A stretch of DNA of 64,000 nucleotides from Pseudoscleropodium purum (GCA_963969395.1 OZ017796.1:5768501-5832500), one strand, 5' to 3'; shown: positions 11,483-24,505, numbered from the stretch's first letter. The notes: generated from the sequence alone by a model not told the origin. A program made the numbers and translations.

Positions 11483-11808
11483 CACTACAAGAGAATGTAG
11501 AGTTTGCAATACTTTTTGCAATGGCTTTACAATGCCCACAAATTTTGTTTCAATGACTTTGCAATGGTCTAATATGAAGTATTGCACTATGTTTGCATTG
11601 GTTTAGAATTTGCAACGGTTTAGAAATATAATAGCATGGATTCAATGTCCAATACTTTTATATTGAATTAATCACAATTTAGCAACGGTTTTGCAATGCA
11701 TTATTTCTTTTTCGAGATCCAAACTACGTTCCGTTACAGATTGTTCCATTGCAAAACCATTGCAAACGCCTTGCTATTGTGTTGCAGTCACTGCTTTCTG
11801 TTGTAGTG
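11483..11808. mobile_element. CACTA-superfamily MITE (326 bp)
   Basis: The left terminus CACTACAAGAGAA and the right terminus TTCTGTTGTAGTG (reverse complement CACTACAACAGAA) are the diagnostic CACTA ends. They are flanked by a 3-bp duplication TCT (11480-11482 and 11809-11811), the size expected for this superfamily. The interior repeats short GCAATGG/GCAACGG words in both orientations, typical of subterminal repeats. There is no transposase, so it is non-autonomous. Confidence 0.93.
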
Positions 11809-12903
11809 TCTGTTTCTGAGATGACGGAGTGATTGAGTGGAACCGAGGAATTTTGGTGCCGGGAACACTGCCAGAATGTTAGTAAGTGAAGAATAAGAGC
11901 AAATTTCTGCAGAATACCTCAAGTCCGTAAAAAAAAATAATTCATTTTCATGGGTCTTCGCTGGTCGTGGAATGATGGTTGGCTTCTCAACATGGACGAG
12001 GTTTTAGAAACAGATTGGCCTTCTTGTCGAGATGAATTCAAAAATTGCAAAAATGGCTCCCAATCCTTTAAAGTCCAGGAACGCCTCACCAAGGAGCCTG
12101 AAGTAGGTGAAATACTTACGGATTGGAGGATTCATAGTTTTAAAATGACCCAATTCGATTGATCGTATTGTGGGAAACACATTTCAGATAAAGATCAAAA
12201 TACATATCACCAGAATCAATGAAGAGCATCATATGATTTGGTCAAAAAATTAAAAAAAACATGAGGTCCAATTTGTTGTGCTTTTGTTACTGCTCGATGC
12301 TTTTTATATCACCTGTGTTGCTGTGTTTCAGGATCTTCGGCCTACAGAAATATTGGATCTGCCCCAAAATCAGGGTTTGCTCCTCAAGTCAATAACGGCA
12401 TTTGTGGTTCGGTTTCCAAAGCGTTTTTTCCCCTATTTTCAATTTTTTTGCAGAGATCTTACAGCAATGTCAATCGAACAGATCGATTAACCTTGAGTTC
12501 CTTTTCATATGGATCCCCAACTGGACCCTTCGATTGATTGAGAAGTATGTATGCACCTATTACAAAAACAGTAAATGTACCAAATCAATCTCCTCAATTT
12601 TTCCTTGTTAACAAGTGGTTCAAGTAGTTTTATCATTATTCAATTTGTGCTTGTACTGTAACAGAAATTTCGCCATTTCCTTGGTTCTTCAAATTTAAAC
12701 TTATTCTCTAAAATGTGCATAGCTTGCACCTGTATGATTGTATATAGCGTCTTTTGTGTTAAAATGGGGGATTACAGTGAAACTGGTGTTTAAAAAAACA
12801 CAGATCCATGATACCTGTCCTGATCTGTAGAGCTCTGGGCAGACTTGAATGTCACAATTCATGGCAGATTCAAATGTGTAAACTATCCGATTTACATGTG
12901 CAG
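11809..12903. other. Coding-like fragments, no firm gene model
   Basis: Several short open stretches adjoin splice-like sites. A frame of about 60 codons ends at 12110 before GTAGGT. A stretch begins after GTTTCAG at 12331. Another, at 12454-12544, follows a T-rich acceptor and ends at GTATGT. The intervening 'intron' would be only 47 bp, and the phases do not join cleanly to the exon at 12904. They may be exons or decayed exons of the candidate gene downstream, or chance. Confidence 0.25.
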
Positions 12904-13098
12904 CCTTGTGTAATGGAAGTGATGACAAGCCAATAAAGTGTATAAACACCTGTGCAGGGGCAGTCAAAGAGTCGACAAGTGGAAATTTAAGCCGGGAAGG
13001 TTTGGATCCGTCGACAAATTCAGACACAAATGATTATTCTGAAGTCATTCCCAACCAGGAAAAAAAGATTAGTGAGGACTTGGTTAGCAAGCTGAAAG
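12904..13098 (+). CDS. Candidate internal exon of an unidentified spliced gene
   Basis: A 195-nt stretch is bounded by an acceptor (TTTACATGTGCAG) and a strong donor (AAAG followed by GTAAGT). It encodes about 64 residues in one frame (LCNGSDDKPIKC near the start, EKKISEDLVSKLK at the end). The composition is polar and acidic, rich in S, D, N, E and T. That is unlike the F/L/I/K/N-rich frames of nearby noncoding DNA, which is the main reason to call it coding. It starts in phase 2 and ends with one base left over, matching the next candidate exon at 13453. I do not recognise the protein. No promoter, start codon or homologous domain was found, so this could also be an exon of a decayed gene. 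Confidence 0.4.
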
Positions 13099-13187
13099 GT
13101 AAGTATTCTCCTTCAAAGTTTGGTTCATGGAGCATGTGCCTGAGTTTTGTGTGCAAAATACAAAAATAGCCCTGCGTATTACATTAA

Positions 13188-13360
13188 TTATTGATCCTTG
13201 CATATGGTATCCAAATGTCGCATTCTTTGACGCAGGGAACCTCCTTTCATTTCATTTTCCAACAAGATAATATATAAAAAAATTTGAACAATCTATAATA
13301 ATAACAGTAACTGTGCACAGGAGAAAAAAGTGGTGCTTTGGGGTGTCCCTCCCTTGCTTC
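13188..13360. repeat. Dispersed repeat inside the candidate intron
   Basis: GCATATGGTATCCAAATGT and the following GGAACCTC..TTTCA..TTGCCAACA-like words recur at 41142-41220. AAAAGTGGTGCTTTGGG recurs near 61394. This marks the stretch between the candidate exons at 12904 and 13453 as repeat-derived, which is compatible with an intron. Confidence 0.5.
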
Positions 13361-13452
13361 CATTTTTTTCCAGTTCACACCAAGAGGGCGATTTGTTCTA
13401 TGATATATAACACTTCCCATGTTTATCAAGTATCTATCTTTGTTTCCCCTAG

Positions 13453-13517
13453 CCTGTGAACTTCGCATATATTGTGTTATTGATATTAAGGCTTGCCATG
13501 GGTTGTTGGTCACAGGT
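13453..13517 (+). CDS. Candidate exon following 12904-13098
   Basis: This short exon follows a pyrimidine-rich acceptor (TTGTTTCCCCTAG) and ends at GGT followed by GTAAGT. A one-base-different donor (ACAG before GTGTAAG) would stop it at 13515. It begins with the two bases CC, which complete the single G left by the previous exon and restore a codon. The frame reads CELRIYCVIDIKACHGLLVTG. The phase match and the two consensus sites support it, but 21 codons are too few to identify a family. Confidence 0.35.
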
Positions 13518-13748
13518 GTAAGTCAGAATTTTTTCTCTTGCTGGAGGTCGAATTTCCACGACAAGGTTATTTGCATGGTAGGCAATCCAGAAATGAAATT
13601 GTCACATCTACATCTATGGCTGTATCTTTGACTTGGCGTGATTTTTCTTTGATTGTTGCTGTTTAACATTGTGGTCACGGGGTGAGGATATTGTAGAAAT
13701 GAAGGCAATGATACAAGCTACCCTTATTCTCCAGTTTACCCATAACAG

Positions 13749-13844
13749 CCTGAATGTCACAAGGTTGAGTACCTTGATGCTTCAAACGTCAAAGAAGGAA
13801 AGAAAGTGTGTGAGCATTCCCTTATTGTCTGTAATGGGTTATGA
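13749..13844 (+). CDS. Candidate further exon or 3' coding stretch
   Basis: After the acceptor CCCATAACAG a frame in the phase left by the exon ending at 13517 runs 31 codons to TGA. It contains HKVEYLDASNVKEGKK and CEHSLIVCNG. The charged, protein-like composition supports coding. GT dinucleotides within it (for example after GGAAAGAAA) could act as a donor, so the exon may be shorter. A further coding-like frame (FAGLEYAKEIASSL, about 13958-14017, ending at a GTAAGT donor) lies downstream but cannot be joined without a stop or an unclear acceptor. Confidence 0.3.
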   Translation, partial: PECHKVEYLDASNVKEGKKVCEHSLIVCNGL

Positions 13845-15436
13845 ATCAGTTGTGTCATAACAATAAACAGAATCTTGACGTAAATTTGAGTTCATGAATT
13901 TCCAGAGAACCGAAACAAAAGGTTGATGTTCGATCCACGATGGGCGTGGTTTTGCTGGGCTTGAGTATGCAAAGGAGATAGCAAGCTCGCTCACTCTTAT
14001 GTTATACCATGTCGATGTAAGTTAGTAGACATTGCAGAGAATGTGTGGAAGCCTTTTCAGAGAAGTTCACATAACTTAATAGGGCTTCCGGAAGGGAAGG
14101 CAGATGACAGCATGCCTGGACTCATCATTTCCACTATCAACTTGATATGCAGGTTTCAGAGTGGCAGGTATGATTTTTTTATTAACAGCTGAGTGATAAA
14201 ATTCTAAGTTAAGGTAGGTGCTGCAATTCTTATTTTACAGTCTGTCATGTAATTGAGCTCCTCTTGCATAACATTCAGTAGCCTTCACAGAAGACTGCCT
14301 TTTACTCTCTCGAGTCATGATCCACAAAATTCATTCACAGAGTATCATAGAGATTGAATCAAACTAAGCTACAATGTCAGTATGGTGTAGCTGAACATTT
14401 ATGGTGTATCACATTTTTTTTTGCTGATTTTGGGACCACGCAACCAAATCTACAAATAAATGTAAAGATGGTTTGCCCAAAATTCAAAGAATCTATTGAG
14501 TCAAATACCCATTTTTCATATGACCACCCACCTTCCAAAAAATCTTTGATGGCAAAAGAAAGGGATTGCTTCGTTAACATTTTGTCGGAGCAAAGGGTAG
14601 AGAAGTTGTTTTTATTATGAAATTCATCTTCTATCATGATTCCACAAAGGATATAAGATAATTTGAAAATGAGAGCTTGACTGCTCATTGTCAAAATTTG
14701 ATTGCTCACACTTGATTACTCATTATCAAAACACAGGAATTGTATTCAAAGTGAAATTTCAAACTTCATTTTGACATAGTAGAATATTTTTTCCCAAAAC
14801 ACTTTGAATTTAGAAAAGTTGAGAAATCAAGCTATATTTCATCTACAGAAATCTTTTTGTGATTTTTAGCCTTTGAAAAAAATTTATAGATAAAATTAAA
14901 AGAGGATGTTTGAAAATGTCAAAGAAATTGTCCCTTCCAACCACTCTCTAAAAAAATTCCAAGAACTCTTAATTGGAAGTTCTAAATCTTAAGTAAAATT
15001 TTTAAGATGAAAGTTAGCTTGATTTCCCACATTAACTTAGTTCAAAGATTTCTTTTAAAGTTATTCTACTATGCCTAAATGAGGTCTGAAGTTCTACTTT
15101 GAAAACAGTTCTTAATTTTAACTAAACTATGAGTAGTTAAGCTCCTACTAATCTCATGAAGATAGATTGTTTTACTTCCTACCATCCCACTTGTACAAAA
15201 AAACTTGTATTCTCATCCCTACATCCAAAAAAGTTTGTGCCTCTCGAAGCTATTTGAGATAGTTGTTGAAAATTGCTTTAATTGAATTTATTACTAAATA
15301 TTTCAAAGTATTATTTTATAGTATTGAAGCCTATTCTTATACTTCAATTAAATATACAACACTATAATGTTGAAGTTGCTATCTGGGTATGGCATTCATC
15401 ATTCTTTCTTGATGTCACCCTTTGTAGCTATTGATG

Positions 15437-15497
15437 GATGTGAAATATTTCACATCATTTCATTTTGGGGATGAAATGATGTGAAATATTCTACATC
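15437..15497. repeat. Near-perfect 61-bp hairpin
   Basis: The left arm GATGTGAAATATTTCACATC extends through ATTTCATT and is mirrored after TTGGGG by ATGAAATGATGTGAAATATTCTACATC. The left arm is itself palindromic. It could be a degenerate foldback element, but I see no clear target duplication. Confidence 0.7.
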
Positions 15498-15517
15498 TTT
15501 ATGTTTAGAGAAGGGAA

Positions 15518-15650
15518 CCCAATTATAGGCTACCAAATGTATAGTGTAATATTGAAATGTATAATAAAAAATACTAAAGGAAAAGCCCAATTACAGGCTA
15601 CCAAATGTTTTGTGTAGTATTGAAATGTATTATCAAAAATACTAAAGAAA
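15518..15650. repeat. 68-bp tandem duplication (2 copies)
   Basis: CCCAATTATAGGCTACCAAATG at 15518 recurs as CCCAATTACAGGCTACCAAATG at 15586. The rest of the unit (ATTGAAATGTAT.AT.A.AAATACTAAAG) also follows with few changes. It is a local duplication with no coding sense. Confidence 0.85.
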
Positions 15651-17856
15651 ATGCAAACCAATTGGAATTGTTAATGGTTGAATTTTTATACTTTAAACTG
15701 TATGTTACTTTTATTTATTTTGGAATAAGCAAAACAAGGCCCCATTGTATTAAAGAAGGACCACCTTTAAAATTCAACCACCCCATAGAGGAAATCAAAC
15801 CTAAAGATGAAACCAAAAAGTGACACAATTATCCTATCTTGGTAGCCGAGTTACAACTAATCTAATGGACTTCAAGTTTAACCCACTTACAAAGGTGGGT
15901 AAAGCTAGCACCTTTACTAGTCTTCAAACTTAGCAAGAAATCTAGTAGCATTTTGAGTTTTTCTACTAATTAAGGTGCAACATTTCACCCATGAAATTCT
16001 ACCATAGTCAATAATACTTTGCCAAATGAGGTTAATAAGTACATTGTAACTACATCAATTTTGTTGAAAAATGATATGATTTCTTAAAGTCCGATGAATC
16101 TAGAGCACGCTTCCTTGCATCAAAGACCGCATCTTTTGGATCAATAGAAAAGACTAGAAATTGCAATAGTTAGCTTTGACCTAGAGTACATGATGGATTG
16201 TCATTCCAAATGTCTTCAAATCTCTTCAAAATGTAGAGCAACTAGTCAAATACTTGCAGATTAATTTTCATTCTAATCTAAAATATTGTTCAACTTTGGT
16301 GGACATTTCTCTACTAATAACTTTCTAATCCTTCACGTCTTCTACACCCTACTTGCATTTTATATACATTCATTAACTCATAGAGCCCAATTCCATTATA
16401 GCCAAGTTCTTAACACAAGATAGTAGATAACTTAAGAAAAATACCCTCTAAGTTTCATAGCAATATCACAAAAATTTAGTGAGATTTAAAGTTCTCCAAT
16501 ATACCCTTCTTGTAAGAACCCCTTACACTACATACATCCTTTAACATATGAATATGTTTACTTCAACTAATAAACAACCTACATTACAACAATCTCAAAT
16601 CATTACAAGAAAAAAGAATAAACCCTCACTCTTTTTTGTCGCCTTCAATCCAAAAATTGCAAAGCTATCATACCCCTCTAGGGTGGAAAATTTTAGCAAC
16701 CAAAAGTCTATTATTTTGGAATTGGCACATTCATTTGCTTCCACAATAGAGTTTGTTGCACCTTTTAGTTATATGGAACCCAACACTTGGCATGTATTAC
16801 AATCTTTTTGTACAAATTACTAGAGGATTATTGGATGAATTTGCAATAGCATCTTCAAAGAAAACAAAAATCTATTAAGATAATAGTAAGATAATGATAG
16901 CTAGGCCTAAATCAAAATGTCCATATCATTCTATAATTAAAAAATCACTAGACAACGTGTAAGATGATATTCAAATTGCAATAAAATTTTGAATGTGAAG
17001 AATTTTCAAATTAGACTAGAACTTAAATTAGATAAACCTTTGTTTAATGATTTAGGCTCAAATTCAAAAACCATCATTTGCATCAACTCAATAAAAGGAA
17101 GCAACCTAGAGATGAAGAGAAAAAATTGGTCGGTTGAGTTGTTTAAGGGTGACGGCAAATAAACACATATACTATTTGTTGCATTTTATTCTAGTACAAA
17201 TGATTTTTTCTATAGTACTTTAAAATTAGAAAATAAATTTTAATAAATATAAAAAAAATAAAGTGAATGTTTAGATTCATGAAGAAATTATATCTTGTAA
17301 AGATCAAGCTTGAAAAATTCTCCAAGTAGGAAAGGTAGAAATGTGCTAAATTAAAAAAAAAAATAGATGTAATGATATTTACATTATTAGTAAATTATGA
17401 ATTATTAAAAAAAAAATTTTGAAAATGAACCATGTGCAAGAATTTTTCAAAGAAAACATTCCAAGAAAGAAATGTCAAATGACTATTTTTTCATGTCTAC
17501 AATTGCATGCACAAAAAAGACATGGTTGCACTCTTATAGAGGATAAGTTATTTTCTATTTTTAGTTATCCCTTTGTATGTAGGTGTAATCCTAATGGAAG
17601 AACATGCTTTATAAAAATTCCTAGTAAGATTCATCAATTTGGATACTCAACAAAATCAACAAAATCTTAAAACACAAAGTATGAAAGAATAAATATTATA
17701 TTGTAAAATACTTTTTGAAATTATAAAAAAATTATAGATCTATTGTATGCATTTCAAGTGTAACAAGTAATAATTCTAAAATTTATTTTCAATTTGGATT
17801 TTGTGCACAATGTGTGACAACAAAGTAATTAATACAAGTGTTTTGTGCCATCATTT

Positions 17857-18759
17857 TTAACCCCTTAAGTCCTATAACCTTTTTTCGTCAAAATTGCTCA
17901 AAACTACCATTTTTTATGCAAAGAAAAAAATTTCATTGAGCTTAGAAGCATGTCTCAATATAGGATGTTGCAATAGACTAGACAATATGAAAATGTATGG
18001 AAAATTTTTCAGAAAATTTAACCACATGGATTGCAAGATAATTGCATTCAAAGTGAAGAAAACATATTTTTGGGGCACCTTTACAAACTAGTTTATATTA
18101 CTTTGAGTCTTCTTTACTTAATTTTTTTGCATTTAAAAAAATATCATGAGATTTGAATTGATAGTCTAGGAAATTTTTTTTTAAAAACTTGATTTTCATT
18201 CTTCAAAAATTGTTAAGTAGAAGTAAGTACAAAATGGAGGGGAAAATTAAACCATTAATAGCTTTAAGATGGAATTAAAACACACTGATCTCATTGGTGA
18301 GATTTTTCTAACAATCAAAATTGATCCATTGGAATATCCTTATTTATTTAAATTTGAAGATTGAACTAAAAAATGAGTACCATACATTATTTTTTCAAAA
18401 AGATGCTGTAATTGTTTAGAAAATAATATGCTTAGTAATTTTCTCATGACCTAGCCAAATCAAATGAACCAAGGATTTCTATGTAGGAAAAAAAATCTAT
18501 AATAAGTAAAATTTTAAATTTTAAATTTTGTAAATTTTTTGTAGATTTTTTTTTGTTGTGTAGAGAGTTGCAATTTGTGCTTAGGATGGCATAACTTTTA
18601 CTCCTAGGTGCAAATTAAAATAATTATTATATTTCTAGAAAGCTAATGTATTTTTCTATTTTCAAAAAATTCAAAAAATTGTACCACAAATCAAGATCAT
18701 AGGAACTTGACCAAAATTTGATTTGTCTCCTAAAGAGACAATAGAAATTCAAGGGTTAA
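17857..18759 (+). mobile_element. TTAA-flanked TIR element, copy A (0.9 kb)
   Basis: Begins TTAACCCCTTAAGTCC and ends ...ATTCAAGGGTTAA. The interior parallels the other copies. It has the TCAAAA.TGCTCAAAACTACCA segment near the left, the AGTAGAAGTAAGTACAA and TTAATAGCTTTAAGATGGAATT segments in the middle, and GCATAACTTTTACTCC and TTTGTCTCCTAAAGAGACAA near the right. There is no ORF of transposase size. See 38104-39029 for the evidence that TTAA is the duplicated target. Confidence 0.75.
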
Positions 18760-21700
18760 AAATTGCTAAGCAAAAGAGGGATAGAAGATGGCAAGAAAAT
18801 ATTAATCGTTAATAGTTCTAAAATGGAATCAAAACATATTAATCTTAATCCCATAAAGACCAAAAGATAGTTTAGATTTCAAATTTTTGAAGATATATTT
18901 CATAATGTATCTCAAAATAACAATTTAATTATAATACTTAAAAATGAAAGTTATTAACTATTGTCCATTGATCATTTGTATACTATTAGATCTACTACTC
19001 CATTAATAAATAATTTTGAATAAAATCTAAAACAAGAAATTGAAAATTCTTTCTAAAATTGATTACAATTTAAAGATATAATTTTTGCAAGATTTTTTCT
19101 TTCTTTCAATTCAAAATGTTAATTATGATTATGATGATTTTTAAAGATTTTTTATTTTAATTGTTTGTTCTAATTTTTTTGGATAAGTCATGTTTGCAAT
19201 GGAAAAGGTTCTCTCTTAAAGCCAAATGTGTCTATATCCTTTGAACTAGAGAATACTTACAAAGAAAAGTAAATTATGAAAATCAATATGGTACAAATGT
19301 AAGAGAACTAACAAAAGAATGTATAAACATTTATCCTAAATGGATGCATAAATTGCTAAGACTTTTTGAACTTAACTTCTAAAAGACCAAATGTTCAAAT
19401 ATATAAAAATATGGTTTTTCATCCATCAATTTTTTTAGAAGATTCTTGTGTTAGTTCTTTAACATTTGTATAGTAGAGATTTTGAAGACTTTGCTTTGTA
19501 AATATTTTATTATTCAACAGATATTGCTAATTGTTTGACCTCAAAAGTAACCATTGAGGTTCAAAAAATTCCCCTTCATAATCGACTTGAATACAAAATA
19601 GCAAAATTAAAATCTTCAAAAATCACTACAATTAGAATTTAACAATTTAAATTTCAAGGAAAAATTTCTTGTGAAGATTAAAAATATTTAATCTACAATC
19701 AACTTAAGAAAAGACTTTTTAATTTTTTGCTTCAAATTTTATTTAATAAATATTAGCTTCTATATAAGTTGATCTAATCATATGAAATGATCTATAAATT
19801 GTATTTTATAACTATTGTTTGAGAGTAATCATTAAATAATTATTCTAAGTTGCAATTTATTATACATCTTTGCAATTTGGGAAATTTGAAGTACCCCCTA
19901 GTCCTTATGTTTGGTCCTTTAAGGGTTAATGGTGATGATATTGTAGCAAGAAATATACATCCTATGAAATAATGAAAATCTTTTTTAGAAAATTTCAAGA
20001 TTGATTTCAAATACAAATCCTAAATTATCATCATTTTCTTTTAAATATGAGTTGATTACTAAGAAAGCAATATTCTTTACAATTTTTACAACTTCCACAT
20101 TGCTAATCCAAATGGAATGAATCAAAGTGTTCTAAGTGCATATAAATATATTTTATAAGGGGAAGAAAATTAAATGTTTTGTAATGTTTTATGAGGTGTT
20201 TTTGGAGCTTGTACATTTTGTGGTTAGGAGGGTCATAAATTAAATTGTTCTCATTTCCTAATTGAAATAAAAATTATGGTCCCCAAAAGTTACAACATCC
20301 CCTTATCTTAAAAAAAAGTTCCAAAAAAGTAATGTAAAATTTGACCCTATCCAAGATCTTGAAAAAAACATTACAAAACTTGACAAGTTAATTGAATTTT
20401 ATAAAATTAAAAATATTTTAATAAATTCACTAACCACAAAATGTTGACAAATTGAAGTTTTAAAATCAAATTTGGAGAATAATCTTGCTAGAAATAGGTA
20501 TGTATTTCCTACTCTTTCCAAGTTCTAGTAAAATAAAACTAATAAAAGTTTGTTCTTCTAAAGGGAAATGCCATATTCAAAACCATTTGTGGCCACCATT
20601 TATATCATTGGTACATGATAGCCAAAAAAAGCAAAACCATTTGTTTTGAAAGAATATTGGACAATATATTCTTCCATTTTCAATGGTTGTAAATCATGAA
20701 ATTGTTGATTTGTTAAATATTGTTAGAATGATATTGCTTGTTTTGAGATGATGTACACTCTTTTGAATGAATTATTTAAGTTTCATCTACATTTTTCACA
20801 TTTTGCCATTTTTATAGATATTAACAATTGCATAACTCTAACAAAAATCACTTTTCGCATTACCTGAAATAAATGAAAAGAAGACCCATGGTTTCAATGG
20901 GTTGTTTCCTAGGTTTTTTACATGCAAGTTTATCACTCATGGGAATTTTTGCACTAAATTTTTTTGAGGTAAAATATCTTAAAAGTAGAAGATTGAAATG
21001 ATAGTCCAAATTAAGTATTAAAAAATATTATTCTATAAGAAAATATGAAATAAAAATAGGTGAAAGAGTGAAAAAAAAACTACTCATTATCAATTCAAAA
21101 ATGGAATTAAAATGTCAATCTAAATGGTGACATTGCTCTAGAAATCATTCAATTCTATCCCCTACATGATTTTTTGGCTTCAAAAAATTACGAAAATTTT
21201 ATTCAAAAATGAACCCTATTAGTTATTTTTTTCAAGTAGATGCTATGCTTGTCCAAAAACCACGACTCTTTACAACTTTCACATCAATAATCCAAATACA
21301 TAAATTAAAGCTCCCCATAAAGATAAAACCATTTTCTATGACTCTATGAAAATCTAATTTTTTAAAACTTATTTCAATTTTTTGTGATTTTTTGGTTCCT
21401 TCATATAGGCTATTTTTGCTTTAGGTGGCATAAATTTTGCTCCCACAAACCTATTGAAATTTAGTTTTTTCATTGAAAAATTCTATTTACATAAAACTAA
21501 TATATATTTTTATTTTTAATTAAAAAAATTGTACTAAAAATTGAAATTGTAGGTAGCAGCCTAAATTTTCATTTGTCCACCAAGGAAACAATGGTCCTAT
21601 AGGGGTTAAAGGTCCATCATGAAATTTAATTAATGTGTTGTATTTGATTTAAAAAATGCAAATTATGTAAAAAAATATGACAAAGGCATGTGCCTAGGGT

Positions 21701-23774
21701 TGATAATTCAACAATGGCAACCTCTCTTTTGTTTGGGTATTATTCTAACATCTAAACCTTATCATGCTCAAATACAACACCATATACATAGGAGACAAGA
21801 CCATTTTGCAGTTTTGAGACATGTTAGAAGTGCACTAATGATCCACATTGGAAATGTTATAGGTCACTTGATTAAGTTGAATATGAATGCAAATTTTTAG
21901 CACTAGTGTACACCTCAATTTATGCACTTTCCATATCAAATACTCAAAAAAGATTGTTGCATTCAAATTTGGGCTTTTTGAAACTGTTAAAGGTAACCCA
22001 TGTATTACATGTATAAGTTTTGATTTTAAAAATTGTAAAGACATATTATAAAATACAAATAAAAAGAAGAATTTTAAAATGACTTTCAAACAAAACTTGT
22101 AAAATATAATTGGTAGGACAAATCTATGTAGTTGGATCAATTACTATAGTTCTTAATAAGATTTGAAACCAATAATTGAAAATTTCTTCTCAAATTGATA
22201 ACACATTGAATACTATAATTTTCAAAAGACCTTCTTCTTTAAATTCAATACACTAAGTTCTAATTATGATGAATTTTTATGACTTTCATTTTTTATTTTT
22301 ATTAAAATCATTTTCAATGTAGTCATGTTTTGAACTAAAAAAATTATTTCCTATGGTCAAACATACTTGTACCTCTAAGACTAGAATATTTGCAAAGAAA
22401 AAATTAGAAAAAATGTACCATACAAATGTTAAAAAAAGAAACCAAGAATCTACAAACATTTAAATAGATGGGTTGGAAAAAAAAGACTTTGTGTGCTTCA
22501 GAAATTTGTGTGTTAATTTTTTAAAATTTGAACACTAGGTCTTGAAAGGGTTTAATTTTCATTTATTATTGAAGTGCATAATAATTCAATAATCTTGCAA
22601 CTAGCTCATTTAAACTATTTAAAACAATTTGATTTAACGAATTTTCTTCAAAATTAACATAGTATGTTGTAATCTATAAAAATGCTTTTATGACAAAATA
22701 AGAGCTTTTAATTTTATAAGTGATGTTTTGGAATTTTAAAATTTTGTGAAAACAATAAAAGCAATTACATTATGACATAATAAGTAGGGTATAATATGAT
22801 TGTCCAATGGTGAAATAAGAAGCCTTCCTTTCATCCTTTGATTCCTAGAGCATACATTTTGAATACTTTAAAATAGACTTTTACCATCTCTTTTGAGGAG
22901 TTTTTATATTTAGAGAGGTCTTGAAAATGGAAAATTTCAAGTTTTTTTAATATTTTAATATTTATTAACAATTTAAACCTTGTATTTTCCATTTTGTGAT
23001 AAGTATGACTTATGTGCTCCCACAATAGTGTCTATAAAGATAGAAAAACTCATTAGTTTTGGGGGGATATAATCTCTATTTCAATTGGTGCTCAAGAAAA
23101 AAGTTATGCTACCTAAAGCTCAAAATGGAAGTTGTTGGGAAAAAAATAATTTAAATTTTAAATTTTAAATGAATGAATTTTTTTTTGTTATAGAAAATAT
23201 TTTTGTCAACATGGGAAGCTTTGATTCAGATTTTTTGGACTAATGATGAGGAAATCATGGAGAATCTTATTTTACAAGCAAATCAAAATATCTTCTTCAA
23301 AAAATAACTTATGGGATCTATTTCTACATTCAATCTTCAAAATTTTTACAAAACAAAAAATTCCACACAGTATTGTTTTTTTTGCTAGAACAATCTCACC
23401 ATTGGAATTATCATGTTTCAATTCCATCTTTGAGATAAAGCTATTCACAATTTAGTTTTTCTATCTATCTCATATCTACTTTTGTTCATCAATTTTTTTA
23501 AGAATGAAAATCAATTTTTTTCCTATTGTTCAAGCTTGGTATACTAGAGAGTGATTTTCTATTAGATTATTATTCTATTACTAAATATGTACAAGAGAAA
23601 AAAATTGAAGACTTTATAGTAGTTGTTTATGAAGCAAAATGCAAGTGGTTGCATAAATTGTCAAGTAGGATTGAACTACACTAATAGGTTCATTTCCAAA
23701 CTATGGAACACAATCCAAAGAAAAGGAAGATAATCCTCACCATTTAATCCTAATTGCAATATACTCTTAAAGGT
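18760..23774. other. AT-rich mosaic of decayed repeats
   Basis: Fragments of the TTAA family recur: AGATGG.AAGAAAATATTAATCGTTAATAG near 18790, a right end at 21590-21609 (CCTATAGGGGTTAA), and internal segments near 21060. The segment at about 20640-20890 is shared with 41430-41690. No gene is recognised. ORFs of 60-100 codons have noncoding composition. Confidence 0.45.
20640..20890. repeat. Dispersed repeat shared with 41430-41690
   Basis: Shared words in the same order include GGACAATATATTC / AGACAATATATATTC, TTCAATGG, CTTTTGAATGAAT.ATTTAAG, TTTCATC, ATAGAT, AACAATTGCAT.ACTCTA and AATAAATGAAAA. Identity is moderate, suggesting an old dispersed transposon fragment of unknown class. Confidence 0.6.
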
Positions 23775-24505
23775 GGGTGATTGCAAGAAACACTTGTCCT
23801 TTTTGGCTCAAAATGGCCTTATTTTTGCTATACTATGACTTTTGGAATTAATTCTTTTTTAAATACAATAAAATATGGATAATTTGTAAAGCATTCATAA
23901 TAGTATATGTGAGAAAATTCAAACCTAGAAAACTTTATCTCTAAAAGTTATGCACAACAAAAGAGGCCTAGAAAAATGCAAGAAAATAGATGCTTTTGAA
24001 TTTGATTTTTAGAAAATAGAAAAAAAAAAAATTTAATTCAAAGGAAAAAATCCATTTTTCTGATCTTTTCTCTGGTCCCATGTGAACAAAAAATTCATCA
24101 TAAAAAATTTTCCCCTCTTCATAGTGCTTGTGCAAACAATGTCCACCTTGAACCCATGTGCAACCCTTATATTGGGTTCTTTGCCAAAAATTTCATCAAA
24201 TGTCTTTAGAATGTTAGCCCACCTACAATACGTCAAAATCCTAGCTTTAGAATTGCATTTTGGGTCCCCAAATAGGACTGAGAACCCCCAAAATAGCCAA
24301 GGCAGACACCCAATCGGGTCCACCTTAAAAATAATAAATTCTTTTTAGAAAAATTGAAAAAATTATTGAATGTTTAGATCAACAACACACACCTATTCTC
24401 CACATTTAAGCTAAAATAGACTTAAATTGCAAAAGTTATGAGGAAGAACACCTCCTTGGAAATCGAGGGGATACAAAAAAGGACAAGTGTTTCTTGCAAT
24501 CACCC
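23775..24505. mobile_element. Non-autonomous TIR element (731 bp)
   Basis: The left end GGGTGATTGCAAGAAACACT (continuing TGTCC) is mirrored exactly at the right (GGACAAGTGTTTCTTGCAAT, then CACCC), a perfect 25-bp TIR. No target duplication is evident, so the superfamily is open. A 96-codon minus-strand frame inside (24033-24323) has no recognised motif and does not begin with ATG. Confidence 0.85.

Larger units (their letters stand above)
14260..17856. other. AT-rich intergenic DNA with small repeats
   Basis: No supported gene. ORFs of 70-110 codons here are lysine/asparagine/phenylalanine-rich frames without motifs. A hairpin (15437-15497) and a two-copy tandem repeat (15518-15650) are listed separately. 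There is no RNA gene. Confidence 0.4.
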
